The notes beneath the pieces were generated by a model. That model did not search any database. It was not told the DNA's origin and worked only from the letters and a program-made list of their open reading frames with translations. A stretch of 64,000 bases of DNA from UBA1765 sp045629945 (GTDB lineage: Bacteria > Fibrobacterota > Fibrobacteria > Fibrobacterales > Fibrobacteraceae). The position numbers and the translations under genes are program-made. The number at the start of each line of letters is the position of its first letter. Position 1 is the stretch's first letter. Shown piece by piece: positions 34,147 to 45,900 of the stretch. The DNA lies in assembly GCA_045629945.1 (NCBI GenBank), contig JAZQSE010000012.1, positions 1 through 64,000 of the forward strand, given 5' to 3'.

Positions 34147-35265
34147 ATGAAAAAGCTTGCTTATATAATAGCCTTCTTTGCGTTACTAGGGTATGCACAA
34201 ACTCCTCAGATTTTTATGGAAACATGGAAACCATACATAATTGATGAGGAGAAAAACTCTCAAATAATTAACATTTGGTATTTATGGGAGTATAAAGACT
34301 ATTGGCATATTGATGGGTATTGGGTTGTTGATTCAATACAATCAATAAATTTTCCTTTAGAGTCTAATTATAGTGGCGAGAATTTAATCATAGATGAGTA
34401 TTATTATGATAATCAATCATATGAATCAATAAAGGTAATCGATTTTAATTCTACGCAACTTTTAGATACATCTTCTGCAATGTATGTATTAAGTACTCAT
34501 GATAATAAAAATTGCATAGGAAAAAGAGATGATTGTTTTGAAAATTATGGATTTTCTTTTTTAATAAAAAATAATTTTCAAGACTCATTGTGGTTAGCTT
34601 CCAAAAATTATAAAGGGGAAAATGGAATAGATTTCAGAAATGATTTTATGGAATGGCGAGGATGGCATGAACTTGAATATAAAAATGATTACTTAGATAC
34701 TATATATCACTTTAATAAAGATTCAACAGAAAATAAAAATTTTTCACTAAATGTTAGAAGAACAGATTCACTTTTTTTTGTCTATAAAAAAGACACCTCT
34801 TTTGCTGTATGTTACAACAATTATGAATGCTTTACTTATCTTTTGGGAAGTATTGATGAATCTGACACTATTTGTACAAATGTTTCTGACGATCAAAGCC
34901 AGTGTTTAGAAGGTTATTATACTAAAAGGGAACAATATCGTCACCATTTTAATAAGTCTCTTAAATGTTATTATGGTAATGAAAGTAAAGTAAAATATTT
35001 TATAAGTAAAATTTCTAATAAAACAAATTTATGTCCGTCAGAATCTTTCCTAACATCTACTATACTAATTACTGAACCCTTTTCTTTAAAGGAGTCTTAT
35101 TTACCACCCGAAGAAACTATTGTTATAAAATCAAGATTCAAAGAAAAACAAAATCATTTTATAAAATCAAATTTTTATAATATCAACGGACGTAAAGCTT
35201 CAAATAAAAATGCCTCTGGAGTTTACGTCTCAAAAGATGGCGCAAAAGTTGAATTAAAAAAGTAA
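34147..35265 (+). CDS. Secreted protein with T9SS-like C-terminal tail (paralogue 3)
   Basis: 372 residues with signal peptide (MKKLAYIIAFFALLGYAQT), nearly the same as that of the 28232 gene. The conserved core has DSLWLASKNYKGENGIDFRN, SLFFVYKKDTSFAVC and several cysteines. The C-terminal tail NINGRKASNKNASGVYVSKD followed by GAKVELKK is nearly identical to that of paralogue 2. The family appears local and new; no catalytic motif is seen. It probably is a T9SS cargo or surface protein. GAGGG ribosome binding site. After the stop, the 16-bp block at 35284-35299 also appears behind paralogue 1. Confidence 0.8.
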   Translation: MKKLAYIIAFFALLGYAQTPQIFMETWKPYIIDEEKNSQIINIWYLWEYKDYWHIDGYWVVDSIQSINFPLESNYSGENLIIDEYYYDNQSYESIKVIDFNSTQLLDTSSAMYVLSTHDNKNCIGKRDDCFENYGFSFLIKNNFQDSLWLASKNYKGENGIDFRNDFMEWRGWHELEYKNDYLDTIYHFNKDSTENKNFSLNVRRTDSLFFVYKKDTSFAVCYNNYECFTYLLGSIDESDTICTNVSDDQSQCLEGYYTKREQYRHHFNKSLKCYYGNESKVKYFISKISNKTNLCPSESFLTSTILITEPFSLKESYLPPEETIVIKSRFKEKQNHFIKSNFYNINGRKASNKNASGVYVSKDGAKVELKK

Positions 35266-35406
35266 CAAGCATGCTGTTCTGCATTTACGAGAAGATTGAG
35301 TTCTTGTAAAAAATCCATGTTTTCTAAAATTTACTTGCTTTTGTTTTTTTTGTTTACATTCAAGATTAAAGCAATAATTTTGATTTAGAAACAAGGATTT
35401 GGAAAA

Positions 35407-35820
35407 ATGCATATTACAGAGAGCGAACTTGACAAATTAATCAAGGACTTACTCAAAATTCACTTCATTTACGTAGCCAAGGAAGATAGTCAAAAAGTTG
35501 ATGATTACTTAAAAAATTTAACTCTATTTACAAAACAAACACCTATTTTTACGCAAACAAAACCAATACCTATTCATTGTTATATTCAAAATGTAGAAGT
35601 TTCCTCTAATTCTTTTAAAAATCGTTTCATAGAAAAGGGTTCCTGTAAAGTTAAGCGTCATTACGAGAATGGAACTAACGATGAATATTCATGGAAAATA
35701 ACAACCCACCCTCATCAAATTTCCTTTTCTAAGGATTCTAATTTATTTGGAAACCTTCGCTCTAAAAGGTGGTATCGCGACAAGGCAAAATCTTTACGTT
35801 TAATTGAACTTATTTTGTAA
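35407..35820 (+). CDS. Conserved-looking hypothetical protein
   Basis: 137 residues, no signal peptide, charged (theoretical charge positive, Lys-rich), no domain I recognise. It starts with a helical MHITESELDKLIKDLLKIHF. GGAAAA six bases upstream may serve as ribosome binding site. It ends 29 bp before lysA on the same strand; the 141-bp gap upstream carries TTTACATTCA, a possible -10 box. I cannot assign a function. It may be a real gene because codon use is like its neighbours, but a spurious ORF is possible. Confidence 0.5.
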   Translation: MHITESELDKLIKDLLKIHFIYVAKEDSQKVDDYLKNLTLFTKQTPIFTQTKPIPIHCYIQNVEVSSNSFKNRFIEKGSCKVKRHYENGTNDEYSWKITTHPHQISFSKDSNLFGNLRSKRWYRDKAKSLRLIELIL

Positions 35821-35849
35821 GCCCTACAACATTTTACTAAATTTTCTTT

Positions 35850-37109
35850 ATGAATTACTCTATTCCTAAAGATATTTTTGTAAAGGCTGCCGAAGAATAC
35901 GGAACGCCGCTTTGGATTTATAACCGTGAAACTATCGAGCAACGAGTTAAAGAAACTAAAGTTTTTGACGTTGTTCGGTATGCACAGAAAGCAAATTCAA
36001 ACCTTTCCATTTTAGCTTTAATGAAACGCCTTGGCGTTGTAGTAGATGCCGTTTCGGCGGGCGAAATTGTTCGTGCTTTAAAAGCCGGTTACAAAGGTGG
36101 AATAGAAAAAGGGAAAGCTCCAGAAATTGTTTATACTGCTGACATTTTCGACGCAGACGCTTTGGAACTTGTAAAGCAACATAAAATTCCAGTGAATATT
36201 GGCTCTCCAGATATGATTGAACAACTGGCTGCGGCAGGTATTCGTACAGACCTTACACTTCGCGTGAATCCTGGTTTTGGACATGGTCACTCAAGCAAGG
36301 TAAATACTGGTGGTGATTTATCAAAGCATGGCGTTTGGCATGAACAAATTAAAGAATGTGTTAAGTTAGCTCAAAAACATGGAATGTGGATTTCCGGCTT
36401 ACACATGCATATTGGTTCGGGTTCGGACTTTGAGCATTTAGCCAAAGTTTGCGATTCTATGTGCGATGCAGCCCGCGCTCTTGGAAGCCATCTGAAAACA
36501 ATTTCAGCCGGTGGCGGTCTCCCGATTTCTTATAAAGAAGAAGATAAGGGAAATCGAATTGATATGCAGCTTTATTTTGAACTTTGGGATAAAGCAAGAA
36601 AGCGTATTGAGCAAAGTATCGGCCACGCGGTTTCTTTAGAAGTTGAGCCAGGGCGTTATCTTGTAGCAGAAAGTGGTTATCTCGTATCAGAAATTAGAGC
36701 TATCAAAAAACAAGCCGATAATACATTCTACTTAGTGAATGCAGGCTTTACCGATTTGGTTCGCCCGAGTTTCTATGGTAGTTATCATGGGATTTCTATT
36801 ATACCTCGCGACAGCCGCGAATTGAATGAATCCGAAAATGTCATTGTGGCAGGCCCTCTTTGCGAATCAGGGGACGTATTCACTCAAGAAGAAGGCGGTT
36901 TTGTTGTTACCCGTAATTTGCCCAAAGCACAAGTCGGTGATTTGTTGATTCTCCATGATGCTGGTGCTTACGGTGCTTCTATGAGCAGTAATTATAATAG
37001 CCGTCGTTATGCTGCAGAAGCTATGTATTCAAAAGGTGAACTCAAACTTATAAGAGAAAGGCAATCTTTTGAACAGATGCTTCAAAACGATAAAGTGATT
37101 GATTTTTAA
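35850..37109 (+). CDS. lysA: Diaminopimelate decarboxylase
   Basis: 419 residues. Fold type III PLP enzyme: YAQKANSN holds the PLP Lys47, GLHMHIGSGSDF and AGGGLPI bind the phosphate, VEPGRYLVAESG and GPLCESGDVF are the family signatures. It makes lysine from meso-diaminopimelate in the last step of lysine biosynthesis. The aspartokinase gene lysC lies 21 kb away and is not in the same operon. No SD sequence is seen near ATG 35850. A strong terminator follows at 37144. Confidence 0.95.
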   Translation: MNYSIPKDIFVKAAEEYGTPLWIYNRETIEQRVKETKVFDVVRYAQKANSNLSILALMKRLGVVVDAVSAGEIVRALKAGYKGGIEKGKAPEIVYTADIFDADALELVKQHKIPVNIGSPDMIEQLAAAGIRTDLTLRVNPGFGHGHSSKVNTGGDLSKHGVWHEQIKECVKLAQKHGMWISGLHMHIGSGSDFEHLAKVCDSMCDAARALGSHLKTISAGGGLPISYKEEDKGNRIDMQLYFELWDKARKRIEQSIGHAVSLEVEPGRYLVAESGYLVSEIRAIKKQADNTFYLVNAGFTDLVRPSFYGSYHGISIIPRDSRELNESENVIVAGPLCESGDVFTQEEGGFVVTRNLPKAQVGDLLILHDAGAYGASMSSNYNSRRYAAEAMYSKGELKLIRERQSFEQMLQNDKVIDF

Positions 37110-37143
37110 CTCTAAATTCTCATTATTCATAATGTTTTAACCT

Positions 37144-37181
37144 TTTCTCCGATAGCTGCGCTATCGGAGAAATCTTTTTTT
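37144..37181 (+). terminator. Terminator of lysA
   Basis: A 13-bp perfect stem (37144-37156 with 37160-37172) with a TGC loop, followed by TCTTTTTTTT. The remaining DNA to 37289 holds only a possible prs promoter (TATATTTG at 37245-37252). Confidence 0.9.
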
Positions 37182-37244
37182 CGCATTTATCCTGCAATTT
37201 ATCGCCTTTTTAGAAATGAGAAAAAAAGCCAATAATAAATTTTT

Positions 37245-37252
37245 TATATTTG
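37245..37252 (+). promoter_or_regulatory. TATATTTG box upstream of the prs-like gene
   Basis: An exact TAnnTTTG box 38 bp before the start codon; no clear -35 at normal distance. This gene, unlike ugd and rpe, also has an AAGGA ribosome binding site. Confidence 0.4.
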
Positions 37253-37289
37253 AATCACTCAAATTTTCCCTTTCAAAAAAAGGACCTTT

Positions 37290-38459
37290 ATGTCTGATCG
37301 TTTTATCGTGACTGGTAATTTCACGGATGACCCGTTTGCTATTGATATGGCTCAATACATTGGTCTTCGTGAAGACATTTCCGATATGGTTTCTCTAAAA
37401 ACCTTTGCCAATTCTGAATTCTGCCCTCGTTATATGCTTGATGCAGACGATATGGAAAATATCGGGAATCGTTTAGAAGGAAAAATTGTTTTAATCTGCT
37501 CTGTTTCAAACCATGAACGCAGCCGTAATGATTATGCTATGCGTAATTGCATTCTTGCTCGTGCGGCAAAAGATAACGGAGCAGAACAAGTGGTGCTTGT
37601 AGAACCAGACCTTTTCTATAGTGCTCAAGACCGCGGTCCTCATCGTATAGGTGAACTTGAAAAAGACAGACCAGACGTTGATTTAAAGAAATTTGATGGT
37701 CAGGCTTTTACTTCTCTTCTTTATGCTGAACTTCTGAAAAAATCTGGTGTAGATGCAGTAGTAACCGTTCACAACCACAGTATCAAGGTACAGAATCTCT
37801 TTGCTGAAATTTTTGAAGGAAATTTCCACAACTTGATTCCAACTGAAGTTTACGCTCATTATATCAAAACATCCAACTTTGTACAAACCGGTAAAGATGG
37901 CGACAACTTAGTAATAGTTGCTCCGGATAAAGGAGCAAGGCCATTTATGAACGCCGTCTTTGATTCTTTGCAATTATCTGAATGCAAACGCGTGGTTATG
38001 GATAAAGTCCGTACTGGCGAACGCGAAATCAGTATGACTTTTAACCCAGAATTATCTGACATTAGTATTGAAGAAATTGAAGGGAAAGATGTCATCGTAT
38101 TTGACGACATGGTTCGCACTGGTACAACCATCGTTCAATGCTGTGAACATATTAAGAAAGGCAATCCAAACCGTGTTTGCTTTGGCGTAACGCATTTTCA
38201 TACAAGTCCGGAAGCTCGTGAAAAATTAAATAGCCCTGCTATTGATGAAATTCTCACGACATCGACTCTTCCAGATATTATGAACCGCGATTGCCAAGGC
38301 CGCCTTCGTCGTAAACTTACCGTGATGAAACTTGGAAAATGGCTTGCTCGTCATATTATGGAAATGTATGGTTTAAATGACGGACGTTTCCAAAAAGACT
38401 TCTACAAAGTCGATATGAGTTCCAAGAACCCTCGTTGGCCGCCTCCTAATTTCTATTAA
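37290..38459 (+). CDS. Divergent ribose-phosphate pyrophosphokinase-like protein
   Basis: 389 residues, about 70 longer than classical Prs. Two phosphoribosyltransferase-fold halves are visible: YSAQDRGPHR corresponds to the catalytic Y-A-RQDR flap, TVHNHSIKVQNLF to the divalent-cation His motif, and VIVFDDMVRTGTTI to the PRPP loop (classical DDMxDTGGT). A C-terminal extension (GRFQKDFYKVDMSSKNPRWP) is unusual. It probably makes PRPP from ribose 5-phosphate and ATP, but an altered pyrophosphokinase or a regulatory homologue cannot be excluded. AAGGA ribosome binding site; single gene between terminators and nhaA. Confidence 0.78.
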   Translation: MSDRFIVTGNFTDDPFAIDMAQYIGLREDISDMVSLKTFANSEFCPRYMLDADDMENIGNRLEGKIVLICSVSNHERSRNDYAMRNCILARAAKDNGAEQVVLVEPDLFYSAQDRGPHRIGELEKDRPDVDLKKFDGQAFTSLLYAELLKKSGVDAVVTVHNHSIKVQNLFAEIFEGNFHNLIPTEVYAHYIKTSNFVQTGKDGDNLVIVAPDKGARPFMNAVFDSLQLSECKRVVMDKVRTGEREISMTFNPELSDISIEEIEGKDVIVFDDMVRTGTTIVQCCEHIKKGNPNRVCFGVTHFHTSPEAREKLNSPAIDEILTTSTLPDIMNRDCQGRLRRKLTVMKLGKWLARHIMEMYGLNDGRFQKDFYKVDMSSKNPRWPPPNFY

Positions 38460-38514
38460 TTTTTTTGTTGAACCTCAATAAAATTGGATTCACTTTTCAA
38501 TAAAAAGGAACCCT

Positions 38515-39849
38515 ATGAAAGTCACTAGCAGCGACCGCTTAGAAAAACTTCTACCGGATTCTCCAATCCAAAAAATTACTACCCCGATCGAACGCTTGCT
38601 TCGAATGGAAATGACGGGTGGCATAGTTCTTATTGTAATGACTATCGCCGCGCTATTGTGGGCAAATCTTTCTCCAGATTCCTACAAGCACTTTTTCCAC
38701 CAAGCAGTTTCATTGACTATAGGGTCTTGGACCGGTTCTGCTGACTTACATTGGATTATTAACGATGCTTTAATGACCCTTTTCTTCTTTGTGGTTGGCT
38801 TAGAAGTGAAAGGTGAAATCACTTATGGAGAGCTAAAAGACCCAAAAGCGGCAAGTTTGCCTATTATTGCAGCCGCTGGCGGTATGCTCGCTCCGGCGCT
38901 CATATTCTTAGCTCTTTGCCCTATCGATGCAACTCGTGGCTGGGGAATTCCTACAGCAACCGATATTGCTTTTGTCGTTGGCTGTATGGCAATTCTTGGC
39001 AAAAAAGTGCCACATGCTTTACGCGTTATGATTCTGACTCTTGCCATTGCTGACGATATCGGGGCCATTCTCGTGATTGCTATTGGCTACCCTTCTGGCG
39101 ATGGCGTTGTATTTACAGCTCTTGGCGTTGCATTTGCTTGTCTTGTCTTAATCAACGTTCTTTTCCGTTTAGGTGTTCGTTCCTTTATGATTCACCTTGT
39201 TTTGGGAATTGTTGTCTGGGCAGCATTTGTAAAAAGTGGCGTTCACCCAACAATTGCAGGTGTTCTTCTTGGCCTTTCTATCCCGGCAAAATCTATTGTC
39301 GGTAGTGAAACACTTGCTAATTACACTGCACGAATCGGTAACTTCTTACAAGGTGGCCCAGCCATTGACAGCCACCAGAAATTTGAAATTTTTAATACTC
39401 TGAAAAAAGGGGCTCGTGAAAGTGTACCTTTACAAGAACGCCTTTATAAAACATTGAATCCTTGGGTAAATTATCTGATTATGCCAGTTTTTGCTCTTGC
39501 AAATGCCGGTGTAGAAATCAAACTTGGTGGCGGTATTGAAGTTCCTGTGTTGATTGCTGTTGCTGTTGCTTTGATTGTAGGAAAACCTATCGGCATTTTC
39601 ATTTTCTCTTTCCTTGCTGTAAAAATCGGTATTTCAAAAAGACCTTCAGGGTATTCTTGGGCAACGCTTCTTGGTGGCGGTATGCTTGCAGGTATCGGTT
39701 TCACCATGGCTCTGTTTGTGTCAAGCCTTGCATTTGAACCAGGTTTACGCCAGGATTCAGCTAAACTCGGCATTTTACTTGGAAGCATTACGGCCGCATT
39801 GATAGGAACCATTTACCTTTCAATACTTGGCAAAGCACAAAAGAAATAA
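38515..39849 (+). CDS. nhaA: Na+/H+ antiporter NhaA
   Basis: 444 residues with about 12 transmembrane helices. The antiport core is intact: ATDIAFVVGCMAILG, then LAIADDIGAILVIAIGYPSG with the two adjacent Asp residues that bind Na+ or H+. An insert of about 40 residues (about 270-315, FLQGGPAIDSHQKFEI) interrupts the middle loop and is common outside the Proteobacteria. It exports Na+ using the proton gradient. AAGGAA ribosome binding site. A terminator follows the gene. Confidence 0.95.
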   Translation: MKVTSSDRLEKLLPDSPIQKITTPIERLLRMEMTGGIVLIVMTIAALLWANLSPDSYKHFFHQAVSLTIGSWTGSADLHWIINDALMTLFFFVVGLEVKGEITYGELKDPKAASLPIIAAAGGMLAPALIFLALCPIDATRGWGIPTATDIAFVVGCMAILGKKVPHALRVMILTLAIADDIGAILVIAIGYPSGDGVVFTALGVAFACLVLINVLFRLGVRSFMIHLVLGIVVWAAFVKSGVHPTIAGVLLGLSIPAKSIVGSETLANYTARIGNFLQGGPAIDSHQKFEIFNTLKKGARESVPLQERLYKTLNPWVNYLIMPVFALANAGVEIKLGGGIEVPVLIAVAVALIVGKPIGIFIFSFLAVKIGISKRPSGYSWATLLGGGMLAGIGFTMALFVSSLAFEPGLRQDSAKLGILLGSITAALIGTIYLSILGKAQKK

Positions 39850-39883
39850 AAACTGTTTTTTATTTTCTCTCTTCACGGAAAGT

Positions 39884-39904
39884 CGCTTATTTTTAAGCGT
39901 TTTT
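39884..39904 (+). terminator. Terminator of nhaA
   Basis: Six-bp stem CGCTTA/TAAGCG (39884-39889, 39894-39899) with a TTTT loop and five further T residues. Short but correctly placed after nhaA. Confidence 0.65.
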
Positions 39905-39994
39905 AAAGGTTTTTCTCGTGTTTTAAATCTAGATAATTTCTATTTTGTGGGCGCTTTATTTTCTTAATGCGAAACTTTCGCAAAGAAGCTTATT

Positions 39995-42900
39995 TTGAAG
40001 AAAAACATTTTGGTTCGCATCTCGCAAATCGGGTTTGTCGGGTTACTATCCGCTGCCGTATTTTCTTTTGCACAAAGCGATAACACAAAAGATTCTTCTG
40101 AATACAAATCTCCTGTCCAGTACTTTGATTTGCCGCCAAATGTCACTCCTCTTGATGGGTTGTTACCAAGTGGTGGTATTGGACAAAGTAATTCTTTAAT
40201 GTCTTCTCCAAGAAACATTATTCAAGATCATGAAATTGATGTTGGAACAAGAAGTCTTGAAGTTAAAGAAAAATACGTAAACCCCTTATCAAAAGATACA
40301 ACAGAACTTTGGTCTGCTAGTTACCCAGAACTTGCTGATTATGTAAACGATATGTACGATATCGGGTTAAATCGCCTTTGGCTTAACTCGCTTATCGGAA
40401 ACAAAAATGATGGTTACACACCACCAGAAAAAGGTTCTGAATTTGATATTTCTATCCCTGTTCCAATGCCTGCCTGGATGAAAACTTTTGGTTTTGATAA
40501 ACCAAAATTATTTTTGCAAGGGACAATGGATATTCGTTTGAAAGGGTATGGCGAATACGATGACGCCCCCGGTAGTACTGAACGCAGTTTATTCCCTTCG
40601 CCTTCACTTTCTTATGACCCTAGCTTTATGGTCAAAGGAAAAATCGGGCCTTATGTGACAGTTGAAATAAACAATGTTGAAAGTGGCCTTGGCGTAAAAA
40701 ACCAGGTGCGCGTTGTTTATGAAGAATCTTACAAAGGCGAATTTGAAGATTACATTTTACAAAGAATTGAAGCCGGTACAACTTCTTTAAGTCTTAGTGG
40801 TACAGAATTAACTGGTTATTCTGAAAATCACCAAGGATTGTTTGGCATTAAAGCCGATTGGAAATTCGGCGACTGGAATGTAACCACTATTGCTTCTCAA
40901 GATGGAGGCAGTCAAGAGTCTTACACAATCAATGCAAGCGAAAGTACTTCTGAATTCCAAATTTTAGATAAGAACTTTTTGGCCTATCGTTATTATTTCT
41001 TGAATCACGAAGCAAGAAATAATTATATCAGCGCAGGTATTGCCGGCAAAACAACGGCTTCTTATGCAGCAACAGGGCTTAAACTTTATAAGAGAAGTAA
41101 CCTTAATTCAACAGAAGATGTTTTGGATAATATTACTGTTGTGTATGTTACGCCATCAGGACAAACCATTGAAAAGTCTGTTGAACGCATGACAGAAATC
41201 CCTGCTAAAGATTACTCCTATGATTCAAAAACCGGTATCCTGAAAATTTCTGGAGCCAATCGCAATACATTGATTGCGGCTAGTTGGAGTGGTGATGGCA
41301 CAGGGCGACCGGGGACAACTGTTCGCGATGGTTCCCGCCTTGTACTTATACAATGGGATGCTACTCTTTCAGAATTAAAAGACATTGACAAGTTGATGCT
41401 TCGCAATGTTTATTCTGTTGGTATTTCTGATGAAAGTGCTTCTAGTTTTGTTTTAAGAATGAAAACAAAGTCAGGCATCAGCGGCGATTACTTAAAACGC
41501 CTTCGTGTTGCCGACACCACAACAGGCGCTCCTTTAGTTAATGACGCGACCATTTTTAGAAAAAATTCTACTGGTGGTTATAGCGGAGAAATGTGGTTGC
41601 CTTGCTTGCCTGCAAAAGAATACTCTGGCGCAAACGCAGCTGAACGTGCAAGACAAAACTGTCTTGAACCTTTAAGGAACCTTGATTCTTCTGCAGCAAT
41701 GGCTCAGCTCTATACATTGCCTGTTCCAAACCTAAATCGTTATTCAAGCAAGTTCTATTTTGAATCTGTCGGAAAGCGTCGCAGTTCTACTATCAGCGTA
41801 AGAGACCAGAACTCTAGCCATTCGGTGAGTGCCGGAGCTTGTATGGACATTTCTCCAGGAACTGAAAAACTTAAAGCTGGTTCAGAAGTTCTTGTTCGTG
41901 ATATTGACTACGAAGTAAACTATGAACTAGGTCAAATTGAATTATTAAGTGATAGAGCGCTTGACCCGAATAAAGAAATTACTGTCACATTTGAATGTGA
42001 ACCTTTATTTGAAATAGACAACAAGGTTTTACTAGGAGCTAGAGCGGAACTTCCTTTAACTTATTATGGTTTTGGTGAAGGTTCTTTATTTGGTGTTACA
42101 GCTCTTTATAAAAGCCAAAGTACAACAGCCTCCACTCCAACTCTTGGAAACGAACCATTCTCCAGTTTCTTATGGGGCATGAATTTACGTTTACAAGACA
42201 CTTCAAAAATCATTACTAAAATGATGGGAGCTATTCCCTTCCTTTATTCCAAAGCTCCTTCCACCTGGCGGTTTGAAACTGAATTTGCAAGTAGCTATCA
42301 TAATCCAAACACTAATGGCAAAAAGACCGCATTACTTGAAGATTTTGAATCCACAGTCACTGGATTAATGTATCCTCTTACAAGGCTTTCTTGGTACCAA
42401 GCATCTCCTCCAGGTGGTATTTCTAGTAATATCGGAACTTATATCCCAGACCAGGATTACAGACACCAAGGGGAATTTATTTGGCATAGCAACACCACAG
42501 AACTTTACAAATACATTTACCCAAATGTCGGCGATTCTGAAGTAGATAACCAAAGGCTTTCTGTTTTAAAATTGACACTTCGTCCAAATGACAATTTAAT
42601 GGGAAAAAGCTGGGGCGGTATTATGCGACCCAACAGCGCTTATTACCAAGACTTAAGCGAAATGCGTTATGTTGAAGTTGTAGCTCGCGGAAATGTTGGT
42701 TCTCTTTATTTGGATCTTGGTTTATTGAGTGAAGACATTTCTATTAATGGTTATGCTCCTAACGATAATTTTGATGGTGAAAATACTTTAGGAACAACAA
42801 CTGCTTTACACGACAAAGGTCTTGATGGCATTTCAGGCTCTGAAGAAACCAGACTCGTTTGGGATTGTCGTATTGAAGGCTGCGTTTCTACAGAATTAAC

Positions 42901-45900
42901 TTCTGCAAATGTTAACCCAACTTTGACAGATATTGCTCAAGATAATTACAGCGACGATTATGATGAAGATAGCGATCCGCCACGTTTAATAAATGGAACA
43001 GAAGACAACTCTGGTGAACGCGCTTATGATACTGAAGACATAAATAGAAATGGTTCTCTTGACACAGACATTAGCTTTGTCCGTTATCGCATTGACCTTT
43101 CTAGTGATGACCCGACACAATATGAAGAACTTAAAAATGGTTGGCGCCGTTGGAGAATTCCACTTGACCAATACGACACAATTGTTTCTGCAAGTGGAAA
43201 TGGGTACAAGACAATTCTTTCAGAAGCTCTTTTCTCAAGAATCTGGCTTGGCAATTTAAATCCAGGCGTTGCAGAAGCTAAAGTTCAAATTGTTAATCTT
43301 GGTGTTGTTGGAAATAGTTGGGAAGCAAATGATGTTTCTGATATGTATGTCACGTCTTCTACAGAAAATTCTCAAGTGGTTGATGTCAATGGAAATGAAA
43401 TCAATATTTCTCAAACGGGTTCAACTCTTGATTCTTCTTTCTTGCAAGTCACAACGATAAATAACCGTGAAGATGCAGGAACTTATTTTAAATCACCAAA
43501 TACATCTTCTGAACGCGATTCAGAGACCAACGCAGCCTTAAAAGAAACAGCTCTTGTTCTTGATTATAAAAACCTTTCGCCAGGCCAAGAAATTGGCGTT
43601 ACCAGAATTTTCGAATCAGATGTTAAAGATTTGACAAGCTATAAAACCATTAAAATGGAAATCCATTACGAAACCGAAGCTGAGAAAGTTCCTGTCCGTT
43701 TTGCAATCCAAATGGGTGAAGGTTCTTTAGAAGGTTCCTCTAATTATTACGAATGGAGTTTCCGTCCAGTAAAATTCTCTTGTACATCTTCTGAACGCAT
43801 TGAAGATTGTCATGAAATGAACTGGTTAGATAATGCTTTTGCTATGGCTATCAAATCCTTTACCGATATGAAAATCGGACGCACTCCTCCTTATACAGAA
43901 CCTGTTGAAGTTGATTTAGGCGGAGAACGCGAAGAACGTTTGAAATTAGTTGGCAACCCTTCTATGACATCTGTTGACTGGATTCGCTTTGTTATTATTG
44001 CTGACGAAGACGCTTCACCAGCTGATTTAAAAGGAACTTTCTGGTTAAACGATTTGCGCCTTTCAGGAATGGATTTAGATTGGGGCTACGCTGCTCGCGT
44101 TTCTGGCCAAATGAATTTTTCAGATTTCGCCACCGTTTCCGGAGCCATGCGTTATCAAGACGGTGACTTTGCAACTCTATCAACAACAGGTGGTTCTCCA
44201 AAGCCAAAACTTTCTGATGCAGCCTCTCAATTAGATGTAGCTGGTGACATCAGTTTTAGCTTAAATAAATTTTTCCCAGACCAGAATGGTTTCCACATTC
44301 CAATGGGACTTGGTTATAGTAGCGTTACTGAACGCCCTTACATGAAGCCTACTGACGACATGCTTCTTGAAAGAGAATATTTCGATGACCTGGTATCTGA
44401 CATGGTACAAAACAAATTAGATGTCCATAAAAATTCTGAAGAAGAAGATTTAAGAAACGAAGCTCGTTCAAAAGGTTATGAAAGTTATTCTAAAAACCGC
44501 AACTTCAGCATTAGTTATAGCAAAGACTATATTCCTAACGACAATTTATTGCAAGAATATTTAACACAGATTTTCCTTGAACGCCCGGCTTTCAGTTATT
44601 CTTATAATGAATCGGAAAATCGTTCTACAACAAGTGCCGATTCTTCTTATTCATACAGAACCGTTATTGAATATAAACTCGGGACTTACAACAAATTCAA
44701 TTTCAAACCTTTCTCTTCTCTTGGCCGCTTCCGTTATTTACGTCCGCTTTCAGAATCTGCTTTTGAACCATGGCCACAAACGTTTGACTTGACATTGTTT
44801 GACTTTAGTTATGTCCGTTACGTTGATCAAGAACGCGACCCGGATTTTGTAGAACCACAAGTAGATAAAGTCGTTACATTTACTGCTGACTTAACACACA
44901 AAGCAAATATCCGCTGGAATATTTTCTCTTTCCTGAATGCTAGCTACAGCATAAATGTAAAACGCGATATGTTAGCCGATAGAGAAGCGTTTGTCAAAGA
45001 AAACTTCTTTACAGGACGTGACGGCTCTTTATTTGCCGCTGATGAAATTTTTGCTTGGGACCACACAGACAGAAAAGTTTATGTCTCTGCTGATAGTATT
45101 GTGGCTATCCCTTACGATACAATTCCGCAAATCAATGCTGCCGGCGACACAATGGCTATTGACATGCAAAACCCTGACTCATATAAAATTTTATATGACA
45201 CAACAACATTCTATAAAGTGGATAGTTTAGGCAAAAAAGATTACGGCCCGAAATATGGCATTTTAAAACACGAACGCGTGCGCAACAGACAATTCCGGGT
45301 GAACTTCACTCCAAATATTATTCCGTTCTTGCCTATAAATATGACTTTCAATACAGACTTTACTCAGCAAAAAACAATCCCTGATGATTTTAGTCTTTAT
45401 GATGAAACCATGGTAGAAAAGAATTTCTGGACTATTTCACAAACAAACCGTTTTGAATTTGTTCCAAGTTTCCGTTTCATTACATTTATGGAATTATTTG
45501 GCAAAGGCAATGCCGCTCAGAAATTCTTTGAAAAATTGAAATGGCGTGAACTAAGAATGAACTGGACAACTAGTTTGTCTACAATCGGTGAAAACTTTAC
45601 ACTTGCCCAACTCTACGAAGAACAAGGGGTGAATCCTTTACAATACTATCTCTATGGTTTAGGTATTGGTAATGGTTACCGCAATCGTGGCCTTTGGAAT
45701 ATTATTTCTGGCGATATGGGACTTGACCATCGCGACGACTACAAAGACTTTGCTGAATACAGAAACCGTCACGTAGATACTCTTGTTTACCAAGGGAATT
45801 TTACACACGCCGTTTCTCGTTCTCTACAATTATCAACTGGCTTTACTTTGCCTTTCTGGAGTATTGGTATAACCGGTGACTTGCAATGGAAACAAGATTT

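Noticed and set aside
39967..39997. ATG at 39967 as start of sprA
   Set aside because: It is out of frame with SprA; the TTG at 39995 is the only start that keeps the signal peptide.
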